From positions 1,736,001-1,800,000 of the forward strand of contig NZ_CP047200.1 in assembly GCF_030408675.1 (NCBI RefSeq): 64,000 nucleotides of DNA, given 5' to 3'. The notes beneath the pieces are model-generated. The model was given only the letters and a program-made list of their open reading frames with translations, was not told the origin of the DNA and did not search any database. Both the position numbers and the translations under genes were made by a program. Positions 9,463 to 19,991 of this stretch are shown piece after piece (positions within the stretch are counted from its first letter, which is position 1; each line of letters starts with the position of its first letter). This DNA comes from Corynebacterium durum (GTDB lineage Bacteria > Actinomycetota > Actinomycetes > Mycobacteriales > Mycobacteriaceae).

Positions 9463-10623
9463 CTACCTGGTCACTTTCACCTCTGGCGAACCCGTCATGG
9501 TGGTATCTTCCATAGTCTCCGCGATCTTCATGGCTTCTTCAATAAGAGTTTCCACAATCTGAGACTCAGGAACCGTCTTAATCACTTCGCCTTTGACAAA
9601 GATCTGGCCCTTGCCATTGCCGGATGCCACCCCCAGGTCCGCGTCGCGGGCCTCGCCTGGACCATTAACCACACACCCCATCACGGCCACACGGAGAGGA
9701 ACTTCCATCCCTTCCAACCCTGCTGTGACTTCCTCTGCCAAGGTGTACACATCCACCTGCGCGCGCCCACAAGATGGGCAGGATACGATCTCTAGCTTGC
9801 GGGGCCGTAGATTCAGGGACTGAAGAATCTGGTCTCCAACCTTGACTTCTTCTTTCGGATCCGCCGACAGAGACACTCGAATTGTGTCGCCGATCCCCTC
9901 GGAGAGCAACGCACCAAATGCCACGGATGATTTGATCGTTCCTTGGAACGCCGGTCCAGCCTCGGTCACGCCTAAGTGCAGCGGGTAATCAGACTGCGCT
10001 GCCAGCTGCCGGTATGCCTCAACCATGACCACGGGGTCATTGTGTTTGACGGAAATTTTGATGTCACCGAACCCGTGCTCTTCAAACAGGGATGCCTCCC
10101 ACAGCGCGGATTCCACTAGCGCCTCTGGGGTGGCTTTGCCATATTTCTCCATGAGGCGTTTATCCAAGGAACCAGCATTCACACCAATACGGATGGGAAT
10201 TCCCGCCTCAGCGGCTGCTTTGGCCACTTCTTTCACGCGGCCGTCGAACTCCTTAATGTTGCCGGGGTTGACGCGGACGGCGGCGCACCCGGCATCGATA
10301 GCCGCGAAAATGTACTTCGGCTGGAAGTGAATATCTGCAATGACGGGGATGGGTGATTTTTTGGCAATAATGGGCAGTGCTTCCGCGTCCACTGTCTTGG
10401 GACAGGCAACGCGGACAATGTCGCACCCTGACGCCGTGAGCTGCGCGATTTGCTGCAGCGTGGCGTTAATGTCGTGGGTCTTGGTGGTGGTCATAGATTG
10501 CACTGAGATCGGGTGTTCAGACCCAACGCCAACGCTGCCGACCTGCAGTTGGCGGGTCTTGCGCCGCGGCGCAAGAGTAGGCAGCGGGGCGTCAGGAATA
10601 CCAAGCCCGATAGGGGTAGCCAC
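9463..10623 (-). CDS. ispG: (E)-4-hydroxy-3-methylbut-2-enyl-diphosphate synthase IspG
   Basis: Reductive step of the MEP isoprenoid pathway, converting MEcPP to HMBPP with a [4Fe-4S] cluster. The 386 residues match the family length. The N-terminal TIM barrel starts at [22 protein letters not shown], and the C-terminal cluster domain has CPSCGR near residue 281 and the [15 protein letters not shown] block, supplying the three Cys and the Glu ligand. GTG start with AAGGAG eight bases upstream. It is in the usual dxr, rseP, ispG order on one strand, so two MEP enzymes flank the intramembrane protease. Confidence 0.97.
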   Translation of the reverse strand: MATPIGLGIPDAPLPTLAPRRKTRQLQVGSVGVGSEHPISVQSMTTTKTHDINATLQQIAQLTASGCDIVRVACPKTVDAEALPIIAKKSPIPVIADIHFQPKYIFAAIDAGCAAVRVNPGNIKEFDGRVKEVAKAAAEAGIPIRIGVNAGSLDKRLMEKYGKATPEALVESALWEASLFEEHGFGDIKISVKHNDPVVMVEAYRQLAAQSDYPLHLGVTEAGPAFQGTIKSSVAFGALLSEGIGDTIRVSLSADPKEEVKVGDQILQSLNLRPRKLEIVSCPSCGRAQVDVYTLAEEVTAGLEGMEVPLRVAVMGCVVNGPGEARDADLGVASGNGKGQIFVKGEVIKTVPESQIVETLIEEAMKIAETMEDTTMTGSPEVKVTR

Positions 10624-10745
10624 AGTACAAACTCCTTGGTGTATTCAAAAATTACTATAAGAAAAGTCGAGCTAATTCTATCACCCGGGTCACACCATCA
10701 TCCGGATCACACCAGGAAAACTCGCCACATTCACCCACACCATAC

Positions 10746-11963
10746 TTACCCGAACAAGCGAACAGGATTAACCACGTCGGCAATGATCACAATTGCACCG
10801 ATCCCTAGCAGCACCGCACTCATGACGTACGTAATTGGCATGAGTTTGGTGTAATCGGCGGGTTGACCTGGGGCGATGCCACGAAGTCCGCGAATAAAGT
10901 CTCGGATTTTTTCGTAGATCACCACGGCAATGTGTCCGCCGTCCAGTGGAGGGAGCGGCACAAGGTTAAACAGCGCGAGGAAGAAGTTCAGGCTGGCCAA
11001 CATCATGAGGAACATGGTCCATTGCGAACGCTCCACCAGTTCACCGCCCACACGGCTGGCGCCAACCACGCTCATGGGGCCTTCCTGATCACGTTCGGCG
11101 CCAAAGATGGAGGCCACGACGCCTGGAATCTTCCCTGGGAAGCTCGCTAGCCCTTGCAGGGTTGCAGACAGCATTGAGCCAGAAAACCTCACGGTCGCGC
11201 CGATTCCGTCCAACGGACCGTAGCTGCGCATCACATCCACAGGCTCAGACGTCACGCCGATTGCCCCAACGGTGACGGTTTCACCTGCCTGGTTCAGACG
11301 TGTGACGCTGGTGACCGGGACGTCGATATGCAGAACCTCAGTCCCGCGTTCAACCGTAAGGTCAGCGGTTTGCCCAGGCATCTCGTACAGTTTGGCGCGC
11401 AAGTCGACAAAGGATGCCACGGCTTCACCGTTGACGGCGGTAATGCGGTCTCCCTCCCGAATCCCGGCTTCGGCAGCGGGGCCCGCGCCGGTGCAGTCGC
11501 TGAGCGTCTGAGCATCGATTTGCGACGCCGGGACACACGCCGTTTTCGCCACAGTTGGCGTGTAATCAGCGTCAGGATCCGGCAGCCCAGCTGTAACAGC
11601 CACCGCATACAGCACAACCAGACCAACCAGAATGTTCATCAGCACCCCACCGGACAACACAAAAATGCGCTGCCACCACGGCTTATACACCATGGCGTAG
11701 GGGCGCTCATCCTCATCTATTTCATCCATGGCCGTCATACCAGCAATGTCGCAGAAGCCACCAAGTGGAACAGCTTTAAAGCCATATTCAATGCCTTTAC
11801 GGTTCCACTTCACCACGGTGGGACCAAAACCCACATAAAAACGACGCACTTTCATGCCGCACGCCAAAGCGGAGCGCATATGACCCCACTCATGCAGGGC
11901 GATAGTCACCATGATGCCCAGCGCAAACAGCGCGACACCACCGAAATAACCCACCACAATCAA
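10746..11963 (-). CDS. rseP: Site-2 protease, RseP/Rip1 family
   Basis: Intramembrane zinc metalloprotease that cleaves anti-sigma factors and other membrane substrates. The HEWGH zinc motif is at residues 24-28 in the first transmembrane segment, a PDZ domain spans about 125-210 (GIREGDRITAVNGEAV), and the second zinc ligand motif NLVPLPPLDGGHI lies in a late membrane segment. 405 residues is normal. The start is ambiguous: TTG at 11963 or a GTG two codons later with CAAGG upstream. It starts 34 bases after the dxr stop and is probably cotranscribed with it. Confidence 0.95.
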   Translation of the reverse strand: MIVVGYFGGVALFALGIMVTIALHEWGHMRSALACGMKVRRFYVGFGPTVVKWNRKGIEYGFKAVPLGGFCDIAGMTAMDEIDEDERPYAMVYKPWWQRIFVLSGGVLMNILVGLVVLYAVAVTAGLPDPDADYTPTVAKTACVPASQIDAQTLSDCTGAGPAAEAGIREGDRITAVNGEAVASFVDLRAKLYEMPGQTADLTVERGTEVLHIDVPVTSVTRLNQAGETVTVGAIGVTSEPVDVMRSYGPLDGIGATVRFSGSMLSATLQGLASFPGKIPGVVASIFGAERDQEGPMSVVGASRVGGELVERSQWTMFLMMLASLNFFLALFNLVPLPPLDGGHIAVVIYEKIRDFIRGLRGIAPGQPADYTKLMPITYVMSAVLLGIGAIVIIADVVNPVRLFG

Positions 11964-11997
11964 CCTTGCTTTCTTAATGCTCTGCTGTTGAGGACCG

Positions 11998-13158
11998 CTA
12001 GGACATCACGTCATGTGCCTTAGCGCGGGCAGCCGCCTCAGAAGCCAACACATCCTCGACCGTTGAGGGTACACCAGCAAACCCATCTGCATGCTCCAGC
12101 ACCTCCTCCACAACATCCATGATCTGCGGAAAAGCAATCCGCCCAGATAGGAACTCGGCCGCCGCTTCCTCATTTGCAGCGTTGTATATCGCAGGCCACG
12201 TCCCACCACGCGTAACGACGTCCCGCGCACACTGCACCGCCGGAAACGTTGCGTCATCCACCGGCTCGAAGTCCCAGGAAAAACTCTGCGTAAAGTCCAA
12301 CGCAGGCTGTGCTTCGGGAACACGATTCGGCCAATCCAGTGCCAAACTAATAGGCAACTTCATTGACGGTGGAGACGCCTGAGCGATGGTGGCACCATCA
12401 ACAAACGTCACCATCGAATGAATAATGGACTGCTTATGCACAGTCACATCAATACGTTCAGCGGGAATACTGAACAGCAAACTCGCCTCAATCAACTCAA
12501 GCCCCTTATTCACCAGCGTCGCCGAATTGAGCGTATTCATCTGCCCCATCGACCAGGTAGGATGCGCTGCAGCTTGCTCTGGCGTAACAGTCCACATCTC
12601 TTCCCTCTTCCAACCCCGAAACGGTCCACCAGATGCCGTCAAAACCAGCCGCGCAACCTCTGGGCGAGTACCAGCGAGTAAACACTGCGCCATGGCGGAA
12701 TGCTCCGAATCTACTGGTACAAGCTGACCAGGCTTTGCCATATCAAGAACCAGCTGACCGCCGGCGACCAGGGATTCCTTGTTAGCCAAGGCAAGCTGCG
12801 CACCCGATGCCAGTGCGGCAAGCGTGGCGGAAAGCCCCAGCGACCCCACCAAGGCATTCAGCACCGTATCGGCTTCCACATTCTCCACTAGGCTCTTCGC
12901 TGCGTCAGGTCCTGAAATGACGGTGCCCCCTAGCACCTCTTGAATAGCAGGCGCTACCTTTCGATCTGCCACCGCGACGCGCTCGGGCGGCAGGTTCAAC
13001 GCCTGAGCTTGGCGGATCAGCAGATCAGGTTGTCCCCCGCCTGCGGCAATACCCACCACCTCAAACTTTTCGAGGTTATCAGCAATAACCTCCAACGCTT
13101 GAGTGCCAATGGAACCAGTACTGCCCAGAATCAGAATGCGCTTTCTCACGATCTCCAT
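11998..13158 (-). CDS. dxr: 1-deoxy-D-xylulose 5-phosphate reductoisomerase
   Basis: Second step of the MEP pathway, an NADPH-dependent rearrangement of DXP to MEP. The N-terminal Rossmann motif [16 protein letters not shown], the PVDSEHSAM metal-site segment, the SGGPFR loop and NKGLELIEA are all present. The frame is open to 13203, but ATG 13158 ([13 protein letters not shown]) puts the Rossmann motif at its usual distance from the N-terminus; the ribosome-binding site is weak for either start. Divergent from the DUF2631 gene. Confidence 0.96.
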   Translation of the reverse strand: MEIVRKRILILGSTGSIGTQALEVIADNLEKFEVVGIAAGGGQPDLLIRQAQALNLPPERVAVADRKVAPAIQEVLGGTVISGPDAAKSLVENVEADTVLNALVGSLGLSATLAALASGAQLALANKESLVAGGQLVLDMAKPGQLVPVDSEHSAMAQCLLAGTRPEVARLVLTASGGPFRGWKREEMWTVTPEQAAAHPTWSMGQMNTLNSATLVNKGLELIEASLLFSIPAERIDVTVHKQSIIHSMVTFVDGATIAQASPPSMKLPISLALDWPNRVPEAQPALDFTQSFSWDFEPVDDATFPAVQCARDVVTRGGTWPAIYNAANEEAAAEFLSGRIAFPQIMDVVEEVLEHADGFAGVPSTVEDVLASEAAARAKAHDVMS

Positions 13159-13319
13159 TTCTACACCCGATCGGGGCAAAAAACACTGTCTGCGCTCCAT
13201 CAAAAGGGGTAACTTTCACCCTAAATTGGCATGATACGCACATACGCGGGGTAAGCATGTCGCCCTGACACGTCAGATATGCGAAAATGTCCCCAAAGGT
13301 ATCTGTAAAGGAGAACACT

Positions 13320-13742
13320 GTGGCTGGAAAATCCACGATCGTGCCCGAAGTCCACAACGGCGTATCCACGCTCGACGAACCCTCGGCAGCATGGGGCTGG
13401 CACGACATTGGCCGTGGCCCTATCCAGATTGCAGGCTGGATTTCCGTCCTCTTTCTACTCGCCTACAACTTTGGCAACCACAAGGGACACGTTGAAACCA
13501 TCTGGCTTTTCGCCATCGCCGCCTTGATTGTCGTTGGGCTGCTTATCCAGTTGTTCCAGCCGAAACTCAACCAGGTACGCACCGTCACCGCCCGTAACAA
13601 GCCTATTGGCCACGAGGAGCCTGATTGGGCTTACCTTCAGCACACCATGGCTGGCCCTTACGCTGAGTTGACTGACTCTCAGATCCGTTCTCTAAACATC
13701 GAGCCATCTACAGTGAAAAACCGCAAGGCAGTTGAGGGCTAA
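13320..13742 (+). CDS. DUF2631 family membrane protein
   Basis: A 140-residue protein with two transmembrane helices (about residues 38-57 and 65-84) followed by a soluble tail. The family is restricted to Corynebacteriales and its role is unknown. The GTG start is fixed by AAGGAG six bases upstream. It is divergent from dxr with about 160 bases between and is followed by a strong terminator. Confidence 0.85.
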   Translation: MAGKSTIVPEVHNGVSTLDEPSAAWGWHDIGRGPIQIAGWISVLFLLAYNFGNHKGHVETIWLFAIAALIVVGLLIQLFQPKLNQVRTVTARNKPIGHEEPDWAYLQHTMAGPYAELTDSQIRSLNIEPSTVKNRKAVEG

Positions 13743-13760
13743 AGTCTTCAAGCAACACAT

Positions 13761-13803
13761 AAAAGCCGCCGATACACCGTGGAGGGTGCGTCGGCGGCTT
13801 TTA
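13761..13803 (+). terminator. Rho-independent terminator after DUF2631 gene
   Basis: A 12-bp stem, AAAAGCCGCCGA pairing with TCGGCGGCTTTT, with an 18-base loop and a T-run, 18 bases after the stop codon. Because the arms start with A-runs it may also work from the minus strand. Confidence 0.9.
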
Positions 13804-13918
13804 TGTTGTTCAGAACCGTAAGCCAATCATGAGAAACCAATGCCTGTGTAAAGTTTGCCCACCTCCAAGCACAAAAACGAGGCATTTTTGGGCTTGACGA
13901 TAGGCAGGCTTCGCATGG

Positions 13919-15517
13919 CTAGTTGGCAAAGGAGCGTACCCGCTCAAAGATCTCTGGGTAGTGCACAGTTACACGCTTGGTGGCTGCTTTGATGGCAAAG
14001 AAATACAAAATAGCAGGAAGAGCAATCGCCACGATCATTCCTACAGCAGTCAGCCAGATCGTGCCTGTGGTGTGTCCTATCAACACAAGCGCAACACCCG
14101 GCGCGCTAGGGATCCAGCCGATCAGCAACGATGCAAAACTGGAGATAAGCGCTCCAGCTGAGAAACTGCTTTTGTCTTGCCATGGGTTGGTTCCTGGTTT
14201 GGCGACTGGGAAGGGGTTATAACTGCTGAGCATGACCCCCACTGCCCCACCGCTCATAGCAAGTCCAAGGAAACAGGGGGTGAGAATAAGCGCAAGCACA
14301 TGATTGTTCGCCAGAATATTCATCGCGATGAGATAGGCGATAAGGAAAAGATACCCGATTGTCATGGAAGCGAAGTGCCTGGCCGGCACTAGTGTCCGCG
14401 CTGGGACGTTGGCACTGATGTGAAGCCAGTTTGCGGGGCCGTCGTATCCAAAGTCATTTGCGGCGAGCGCACTACCCAGTAAGGCGACGACAAAGGCACC
14501 AAGGTATTCCGTGCCAGGTTGTTGAACCGCACCCATATAGAGGAAGTAAATACTGAACACGGGCATGAGCAGGAAGGAGCCAAGTAGGCGCGAGTCCCGG
14601 CGCGAGTAGACAAGGGCTCTGGAGTAGATCATGGCTCCAAGTCCATAGCGCAGTCCCGGTAGCAATAGCGGCACACCAGTGGTGGCTGCTTTTTCTTTCT
14701 TCTTGTTGTTTTTCTGAACACTTTCGAGGGGCGCTTCAAGCTGGTTGGCCACTCCGCGCAACCAGAACCAGAGGGCAATGCCAAAGGTGAGGGCTGCGAT
14801 AAGCGAGCAACCTAATGCCGTCACGGCGTTTCCATCAGCGGCACCAGAGATGGCACCGCCTGCCGCACCAAAGGGAGTCCACATGATGTATCGGCCAAGT
14901 TGCCCGAGGTTCATGTTCCCACTGCTGTCACTGTTTATCATGGCCATGAAGGCGAAGTAACCAATAAAAGCTAAGAACGTGCCAATGATGGTCATTCGCT
15001 CTTTAGACGTTCGGGTGGATGTTCCACCAAGCGCGGTGGTGAGGCACAGTCCCAACACGATGGTGATCAGGAATTGCAGAATCATTGCTGGGATAATGAC
15101 AGCAATAAGCCAGCCCTTTCCATCTATAATCAAGGGCACAGAGACAAACAGCGTGGTGCCGATCGTGCACATCAGGGCAGCAACGCCACGGGACTGCGCA
15201 ATAGCAGCAAGGGCAAAACCGCCAATAAGTTCCTTCGCTTTTATGGGATAGATCGCGAAGGATTCGGGGCTAAGCTGCGACTCTCCTGACGGCATCATCA
15301 CACTGGCGAGTAGGTACGCCAGGGTTCCGACGCCCACCGCACCGGCCACCGCTGCGTAGGCACCATCATGCATCGCGAAAGCAGTCATAGCTCCGATGCC
15401 GAGCAGCCCCATGAGTGCATAGACAAATACCAGCACAGACATGACCATTGAACTGGGGTTTTTACGCAGGGAACGCCCCCACAGCACAAACTGGAGTTTT
15501 AGTAGTGTGCGGGTCAT
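13919..15517 (-). CDS. ABC-2 type transporter permease
   Basis: A 532-residue polytopic membrane protein with about 12 hydrophobic segments (for example residues 23-45, 53-72, 100-118, 125-160, 178-196). It has the ABC-2 exporter pattern with two similar halves. Its ATG overlaps the ATPase stop by four bases (ATGA), so it is coupled to the ATPase at 15514-16323. The substrate cannot be read from the sequence; lipid, peptide or drug export are options. A poly-Lys linker (KNNKKKEK, about residue 270) separates the halves. Confidence 0.85.
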   Translation of the reverse strand: MTRTLLKLQFVLWGRSLRKNPSSMVMSVLVFVYALMGLLGIGAMTAFAMHDGAYAAVAGAVGVGTLAYLLASVMMPSGESQLSPESFAIYPIKAKELIGGFALAAIAQSRGVAALMCTIGTTLFVSVPLIIDGKGWLIAVIIPAMILQFLITIVLGLCLTTALGGTSTRTSKERMTIIGTFLAFIGYFAFMAMINSDSSGNMNLGQLGRYIMWTPFGAAGGAISGAADGNAVTALGCSLIAALTFGIALWFWLRGVANQLEAPLESVQKNNKKKEKAATTGVPLLLPGLRYGLGAMIYSRALVYSRRDSRLLGSFLLMPVFSIYFLYMGAVQQPGTEYLGAFVVALLGSALAANDFGYDGPANWLHISANVPARTLVPARHFASMTIGYLFLIAYLIAMNILANNHVLALILTPCFLGLAMSGGAVGVMLSSYNPFPVAKPGTNPWQDKSSFSAGALISSFASLLIGWIPSAPGVALVLIGHTTGTIWLTAVGMIVAIALPAILYFFAIKAATKRVTVHYPEIFERVRSFAN

Positions 15518-16323
15518 GATTGCCCACCGCCATTGCCCTGCTGCTCGCTATGCAACCATGCTAGGGAGCCTTCATCAAGGGTGCCGCCACCCACGTAGCT
15601 GACAAAGATGTCGCTGAGGGATTGTCCCTGCCGGACCTCATCAACGTGACCGGCAACAAGGACTTTGCCGTGATCAATGATGGCCACATGGTCGCAGAGT
15701 CCCTCTACCAATTCCATGACATGCGAGGACAGCACCACGGTTCCGCCCGATGCTGCGAACGAGCGAAGAATCTGTTGGATCACGCGCCCAGAAACTGGGT
15801 CCACGGCTTCAAGGGGTTCGTCCAGCACGAGCACATCAGGACTGTGAAGCAACGCTAAGGCGAGGAGCATTTTCTTGGTCATGCCTGCAGAAAAGTCAAC
15901 AACCTGTTTGGTACCGGCATCGGCTAGGCCCAGGGCGTCGAGAAGTTCGGCGCTGCGTTGCTGTACCACCGCAGGGTCCATGCCGCGTAGGGCACCAACG
16001 TAGCTGAGAAGTTCGGTGGCGCTGAGGCGGTCGAAAACCGGCAAGTCGTCGACGAGCAAACCCATAGCCGATTTAGCGGCGATCGGGTCAGCCCACATGT
16101 TGTGGCCCCAAATGTATGCATCGCCTTCAGTGGGACGAATCAGTCCTGTTGCCATTCCCAGCATGGTAGTTTTACCTGCGCCGTTGGGTCCGACAATGCC
16201 GTAGATACTACCCCGGGGAACATCTAAGTTCAGGTGATCAACCACCGCCTTGTCACCGTAGACTTTTGTAAGTCCACGGACTGCAAAGGCTGAGGCCGTG
16301 GGATCTGGCTGCATCGGCTGCAT
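15514..16323 (-). CDS. ABC transporter ATP-binding protein
   Basis: The nucleotide-binding subunit of an ABC-2 exporter, about 269 residues. Walker A is GPNGAGKT near residue 46, Walker B is VLVLDEP, and the switch His is in SSHVMEL. The signature loop reads FSAGM instead of LSGGM, a modest deviation. ATG at 16323 is preferred (GGAGGAGAG upstream) over an in-frame TTG at 16341. A TATAAT -10 and a palindrome overlapping the -35 position lie just upstream, so the pair looks separately promoted and regulated. Confidence 0.9.
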   Translation of the reverse strand: MQPMQPDPTASAFAVRGLTKVYGDKAVVDHLNLDVPRGSIYGIVGPNGAGKTTMLGMATGLIRPTEGDAYIWGHNMWADPIAAKSAMGLLVDDLPVFDRLSATELLSYVGALRGMDPAVVQQRSAELLDALGLADAGTKQVVDFSAGMTKKMLLALALLHSPDVLVLDEPLEAVDPVSGRVIQQILRSFAASGGTVVLSSHVMELVEGLCDHVAIIDHGKVLVAGHVDEVRQGQSLSDIFVSYVGGGTLDEGSLAWLHSEQQGNGGGQS

Positions 16324-16368
16324 GGATAGACTCTCCTCCAAAGAAAGAAATCGGATGGATCTACCTCT

Positions 16369-16396
16369 ATTATACTAAAAATCTATAGATCGACAG
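16369..16396 (-). promoter_or_regulatory. Promoter of ABC exporter pair with AmtR-like palindrome
   Basis: On the minus strand a perfect -10 TATAAT (16369-16374) lies about 45 bases before the ATPase start. The -35 zone is covered by ATCTATAGATCGACAG (16381-16396), which contains the 10-bp palindrome ATCTATAGAT. It resembles the corynebacterial AmtR half-site pattern CTAT-N6-ATAG with one mismatch (CTAT-N6-ACAG). The placement would suit a repressor. Confidence 0.55.
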
Positions 16397-16415
16397 CTAT
16401 GTAGCAACTTCTTTC

Positions 16416-17525
16416 CTATCGTTCCTCAGCAGCCAATTGCCCACAAGCGGCCGCAATCTCCTGACCACGGGTATCTCGGACCGTGCAAGGAACACCCTGT
16501 TCAGCAACGCGACGCACGAACTCGTCCTGGCGATCTTTCGGCGAGGCGTCCCATTTCGACCCCGGTGTGGGGTTCAGCGGGATAAGGTTCACATGCACTC
16601 GCGACCCCAACGCCTTGTGAAGCTTCTTACCCAGCATGTCCGCGCGCCAACCCTGGTCATTCACGTCGCGGATCAGCGCATACTCAATGGACACACGGCG
16701 GCCAGTGTTGTCTGCATAATAGCGTGCAGCATCCAGCACTTCCTGCACGGACCAGCGATTATTCACCGGAACCAACGTATCTCGGAGCTCATCATCCGGG
16801 GTGTGCAGCGACACTGCCAGCGTAACCGACAACCCCTCATCGGCCAGTTTGCGAATCGCTGGAGCCAGGCCGACGGTGGACACCGTGACATTGCGCTGCG
16901 AGATGCCGAATCCCTCCGGCGATGGTTGGGTGATCTGACGAACCGCACTCACCACACGTTTATAGTTGGCTAGGGGCTCCCCCATACCCATGAACACAAC
17001 ATTGGACAAGCGACCACCCTCGGACTGCATCGCGGCTGCAGCAGCACGCACCTGATCCACAATCTCACCCGTGGACAAATTACGATCTAAGCCTCCCTGT
17101 CCTGTCGCGCAAAATGGGCAGGCCATACCGCACCCAGCTTGCGAGGAAATACAGAGCGTTGCCCGATCCGGGTACCGCATCAGCACGGATTCCAGCAAGG
17201 TACCGTCATGCAGCTTCCACAAGGTCTTTTGCGTCTGCCCATCATCGCAGGAAATCTCGCGTATAGATGCCATCAACTCAGGAAACAGCGCGTCTTTGAC
17301 TTTTCCGCGCGCCGATTCCGGCAGGTCAGTCATCGATAGCGGATCAGCTTCAAAACGCGTGTAATAATGACGCGCAATCTGCTGGGCGCGGAACTTAGGC
17401 AAACCAAGTTTGGTCACGGCGTCGATACGCTCTTCAGCACTCAAATCGGCAAAATGCGTTGGCGGCATTCCGCGACGTGAAGCAGTAAAAACAAGGGGAA
17501 GTGCAGTGGGTGAGGTGGAAGGCAT
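16416..17525 (-). CDS. rlmN: 23S rRNA (adenine-2503-C2)-methyltransferase RlmN
   Basis: A radical-SAM enzyme that methylates A2503 of 23S rRNA and A37 of some tRNAs. The [4Fe-4S] motif CGMACPFC is central, followed by the [12 protein letters not shown]-binding segment. The C-terminal Cys of the mechanism is in [10 protein letters not shown]. 369 residues is normal. Monocistronic in appearance; it ends about 20 bases before the ABC operator region. Confidence 0.97.
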   Translation of the reverse strand: MPSTSPTALPLVFTASRRGMPPTHFADLSAEERIDAVTKLGLPKFRAQQIARHYYTRFEADPLSMTDLPESARGKVKDALFPELMASIREISCDDGQTQKTLWKLHDGTLLESVLMRYPDRATLCISSQAGCGMACPFCATGQGGLDRNLSTGEIVDQVRAAAAAMQSEGGRLSNVVFMGMGEPLANYKRVVSAVRQITQPSPEGFGISQRNVTVSTVGLAPAIRKLADEGLSVTLAVSLHTPDDELRDTLVPVNNRWSVQEVLDAARYYADNTGRRVSIEYALIRDVNDQGWRADMLGKKLHKALGSRVHVNLIPLNPTPGSKWDASPKDRQDEFVRRVAEQGVPCTVRDTRGQEIAAACGQLAAEER

Positions 17526-17618
17526 AGTTCCACCATCATCGCACGGACATACCGGAATAGTGGAATTGTTACAAGGTCAAACTTGTCACAAACGACATAG
17601 CCACGTTGAATAGAGCAT

Positions 17619-18110
17619 ATGAACAACACTGATGGCGTGAATAATTCCGCAGAATCTGGCATGTCGGACGCCCTAGACACAGCACACGACGTACCAGAAG
17701 TATCGACGCCCACCGGGGACCTCGTACCCGTCACAACACCAGGTGAAATCGCCACCACGGAAACCGCAGAAACACAGCACAGTGAGAGCGGCAAGCAACC
17801 AGCCAAGCAGCCGAAGCAACCCAAAAAGCCTCGTCCGACCGTGCAGGGTTCTTTCGCCGGAGGAACCTGGCTCGCGTTGATCGCTGGGTGCCTCTTGTTA
17901 ATTCTGCTGCTGGTGTTCATCCTGCAAAATCAGCAATCCGCTGAATTGAACTTCTTCTCCTGGCACTTCCAATTCCCGTCTGGGGTTGGATTCCTGCTCT
18001 CCGCGATAGCGGGCGCGCTCATCATGGCCCTGGTCGGCGGAGTACGCATGTTGGAGCTACGTCGCCAAGTGAAAAAGGAAAAGAAACTACTCGCTTCCCG
18101 CGACCACTAG
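17619..18110 (+). CDS. LapA-domain membrane protein (DUF1049)
   Basis: A 163-residue inner-membrane protein. Residues 1-75 are a disordered acidic/threonine-rich tail with a basic KQPKQPKKPRP patch. Two transmembrane helices follow (about 86-106 and 122-145) with the LapA family segment FILQNQQSAELNFFSWHF between them, then a basic cytosolic helix RRQVKKEKKLL. In other bacteria LapA proteins help lipid-related protein assembly; the role here is unknown. Divergent from rlmN, with about 90 bases between. Confidence 0.85.
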   Translation: MNNTDGVNNSAESGMSDALDTAHDVPEVSTPTGDLVPVTTPGEIATTETAETQHSESGKQPAKQPKQPKKPRPTVQGSFAGGTWLALIAGCLLLILLLVFILQNQQSAELNFFSWHFQFPSGVGFLLSAIAGALIMALVGGVRMLELRRQVKKEKKLLASRDH

Positions 18111-18169
18111 CCCGCGAGCACTAGGAAGTTTCCTAATTGGGGTTGGAGAAACCCTCTGAGCAGGCGTTT

Positions 18170-18211
18170 GTCACAGGATCCACGCTTTCTGGAAGGTGTC
18201 GATCCTGTGAC
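18170..18211. terminator. Stem-loop between convergent lapA-like and cdsA genes
   Basis: A perfect 11-bp inverted repeat, GTCACAGGATC (18170-18180) with GATCCTGTGAC (18201-18211), and a 20-base loop. It lies between two convergent genes and probably acts as a bidirectional transcript end, although no long T-run follows on either side. Confidence 0.55.
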
Positions 18212-18260
18212 ACACACAGCTCAAGCCTCTATGCCCAACCAGCTAGATAGCCCTGCTCAA

Positions 18261-19265
18261 TCACATGGGCATTGTCCAGCTGAGAATGAGCCATGTGACC
18301 ATGGCGGAAGGCAGCATCCCATCCAGCCGGTCCATCACACCGCCGTGGCCAGGCAAAATATTGGACATATCCTTGATTCCGAGTTCGCGCTTGAACTGCG
18401 ACTCCACAAGATCCCCCAACGTGGCGCACACCACCAAACACAGCCCAAGGATTACTCCACTCCACCAATACCCGTGGATCAGAAAATGTTCGCACAACGC
18501 ACCAGTGACCGCGCCAAATAGCACGGAACCCGCAAAACCCTCCCAGGATTTCTTCGGACTCACCGCAGGTGCCATGGGATTTTTACCGAACAACACGCCA
18601 GTAATGTAGCCGCCGGTGTCCGACGCGATGACGCAGAGCATAAACGTCACAATGTAGTAGCGGCCTGATACCGCCTCTCCGCTGATCTGCGACAACATGG
18701 TAGCGAAGCTCGCGAACAGGGGAATCCACGTCAATACAAAAACACCGATGGCCGCATCCCGGAGATAATTCTGCGGCGCAGAATGTCTGCCATGGTAAAA
18801 CAAGCGGCCAAACATGAGCGCCAGCACACTGGTGACAAAACCGGCAATCAGCCCCTCAACCCCAAAAAACAGTGACGACCACAGCATCACCTGGCCACCG
18901 ACCAGCACAGTAGGCAAGGACACCACGTAACCGTGTTCCTTCAGCCTGCTGTGCACTTCCCACGTTGCTGCTGCGGCAGCTAAGGCGACCAGCGGATACC
19001 AACCGCCTGGAATAACAAAAATAGCCAGCAGCACCACTGCGCCAAGCCCCACACCCACGCCAATAGCGGACTTGAGGTCGCGTCCGGCAGAGTTGCGGGG
19101 TTTGATGCGATGTTCGTGCGCAGTTGAGCCTTGCGTGTCGGGGCGTCGAAAAGCGGTCACTGAATGCTCGTGAGTCCCCTGTGGCGCACTGTCGCCGGCG
19201 CCATGGCCACCCTCTGGGGCGCCATAGCTGTCATCATCATGGTGCCCTTGCGCAGGTACGCTCAT
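18261..19265 (-). CDS. cdsA: Phosphatidate cytidylyltransferase CdsA
   Basis: Makes CDP-diacylglycerol from phosphatidic acid and CTP in the membrane, the branch point for phospholipids including phosphatidylinositol. 334 residues with a hydrophilic N-terminal extension of about 70 residues rich in Gly, His and Asp, then about eight membrane helices. The family signature is present near the C-terminus: KSWEGFAGS, DLVESQFKRELGIKD and LPGHGGVMDRLDG, with the metal-binding Asp residues. It follows frr on the same strand. Confidence 0.95.
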   Translation of the reverse strand: MSVPAQGHHDDDSYGAPEGGHGAGDSAPQGTHEHSVTAFRRPDTQGSTAHEHRIKPRNSAGRDLKSAIGVGVGLGAVVLLAIFVIPGGWYPLVALAAAAATWEVHSRLKEHGYVVSLPTVLVGGQVMLWSSLFFGVEGLIAGFVTSVLALMFGRLFYHGRHSAPQNYLRDAAIGVFVLTWIPLFASFATMLSQISGEAVSGRYYIVTFMLCVIASDTGGYITGVLFGKNPMAPAVSPKKSWEGFAGSVLFGAVTGALCEHFLIHGYWWSGVILGLCLVVCATLGDLVESQFKRELGIKDMSNILPGHGGVMDRLDGMLPSAMVTWLILSWTMPM

Positions 19266-19340
19266 CAGGTTCTCCTCGTCAACCAGGTCCAGGTATGCCT
19301 AAAGGCGCTGCTCACACGCAGCGCCGCAGGACAGAACGTA

Positions 19341-19898
19341 TTACACGTCCATGAGTTCCTTTTCCTTCTTGGCCACAAGCTCATCAACCTGAGCCACGTA
19401 CTTGTGGGTGACCTTATCCAGTTCTTTTTCTGCGGCCTGGACCTCATCCTCGCCGGCCTCGCCGTCCTTCTGGATGCGTTTCAGCTCCTCCATGCCCTTC
19501 CTACGGACATTGCGGATAGCGATCTTCGCGTCCTCTCCCTTGGAGCGCGCAAGTTTAACCATGTCGCGGCGACGCTCTTCGGTGAGTTGAGGAATGGTCA
19601 CGCGCAGTACCTGGCCATCGTTGGTGGGATTCACTCCAAGGTCAGAGTTGCGAATAGCATTCTCAATATCGCCCATCGCCGACATTTCGTACGGCTTGAT
19701 CAGCAACATCCGCGGCTCAGGAACAGAAATGGTAGCCATCTGAGTGATCGGTGTCATCGTGCCGTAGTATTCGGCCAGCACACCATTGAACATTGCCGGG
19801 TTGGCGCGCCCAGTGCGGATGGTGGTGAGCTCCTCGCGGGCGTGCTCCACCGAGTTGGTCATACGCTCTTCACAGTCGAGCAGAGTGTCATCGATCAT
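19341..19898 (-). CDS. frr: Ribosome recycling factor
   Basis: Splits post-termination ribosomes together with EF-G. 185 residues, standard length, with [24 protein letters not shown] near the N-terminus, the domain II strand region and a long C-terminal coiled helix ([22 protein letters not shown]). It follows pyrH at 93 bases and precedes cdsA, the classical order. Confidence 0.97.
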   Translation of the reverse strand: MIDDTLLDCEERMTNSVEHAREELTTIRTGRANPAMFNGVLAEYYGTMTPITQMATISVPEPRMLLIKPYEMSAMGDIENAIRNSDLGVNPTNDGQVLRVTIPQLTEERRRDMVKLARSKGEDAKIAIRNVRRKGMEELKRIQKDGEAGEDEVQAAEKELDKVTHKYVAQVDELVAKKEKELMDV

Positions 19899-19991
19899 GG
19901 TGAAAATTCCTTGACTGGTTTCCTAAGCTAGCGTCACAAGCCCGAGAGGCTTCACGATGCAGCGTGATGATTTCTTCTATCAGCTAATTTA

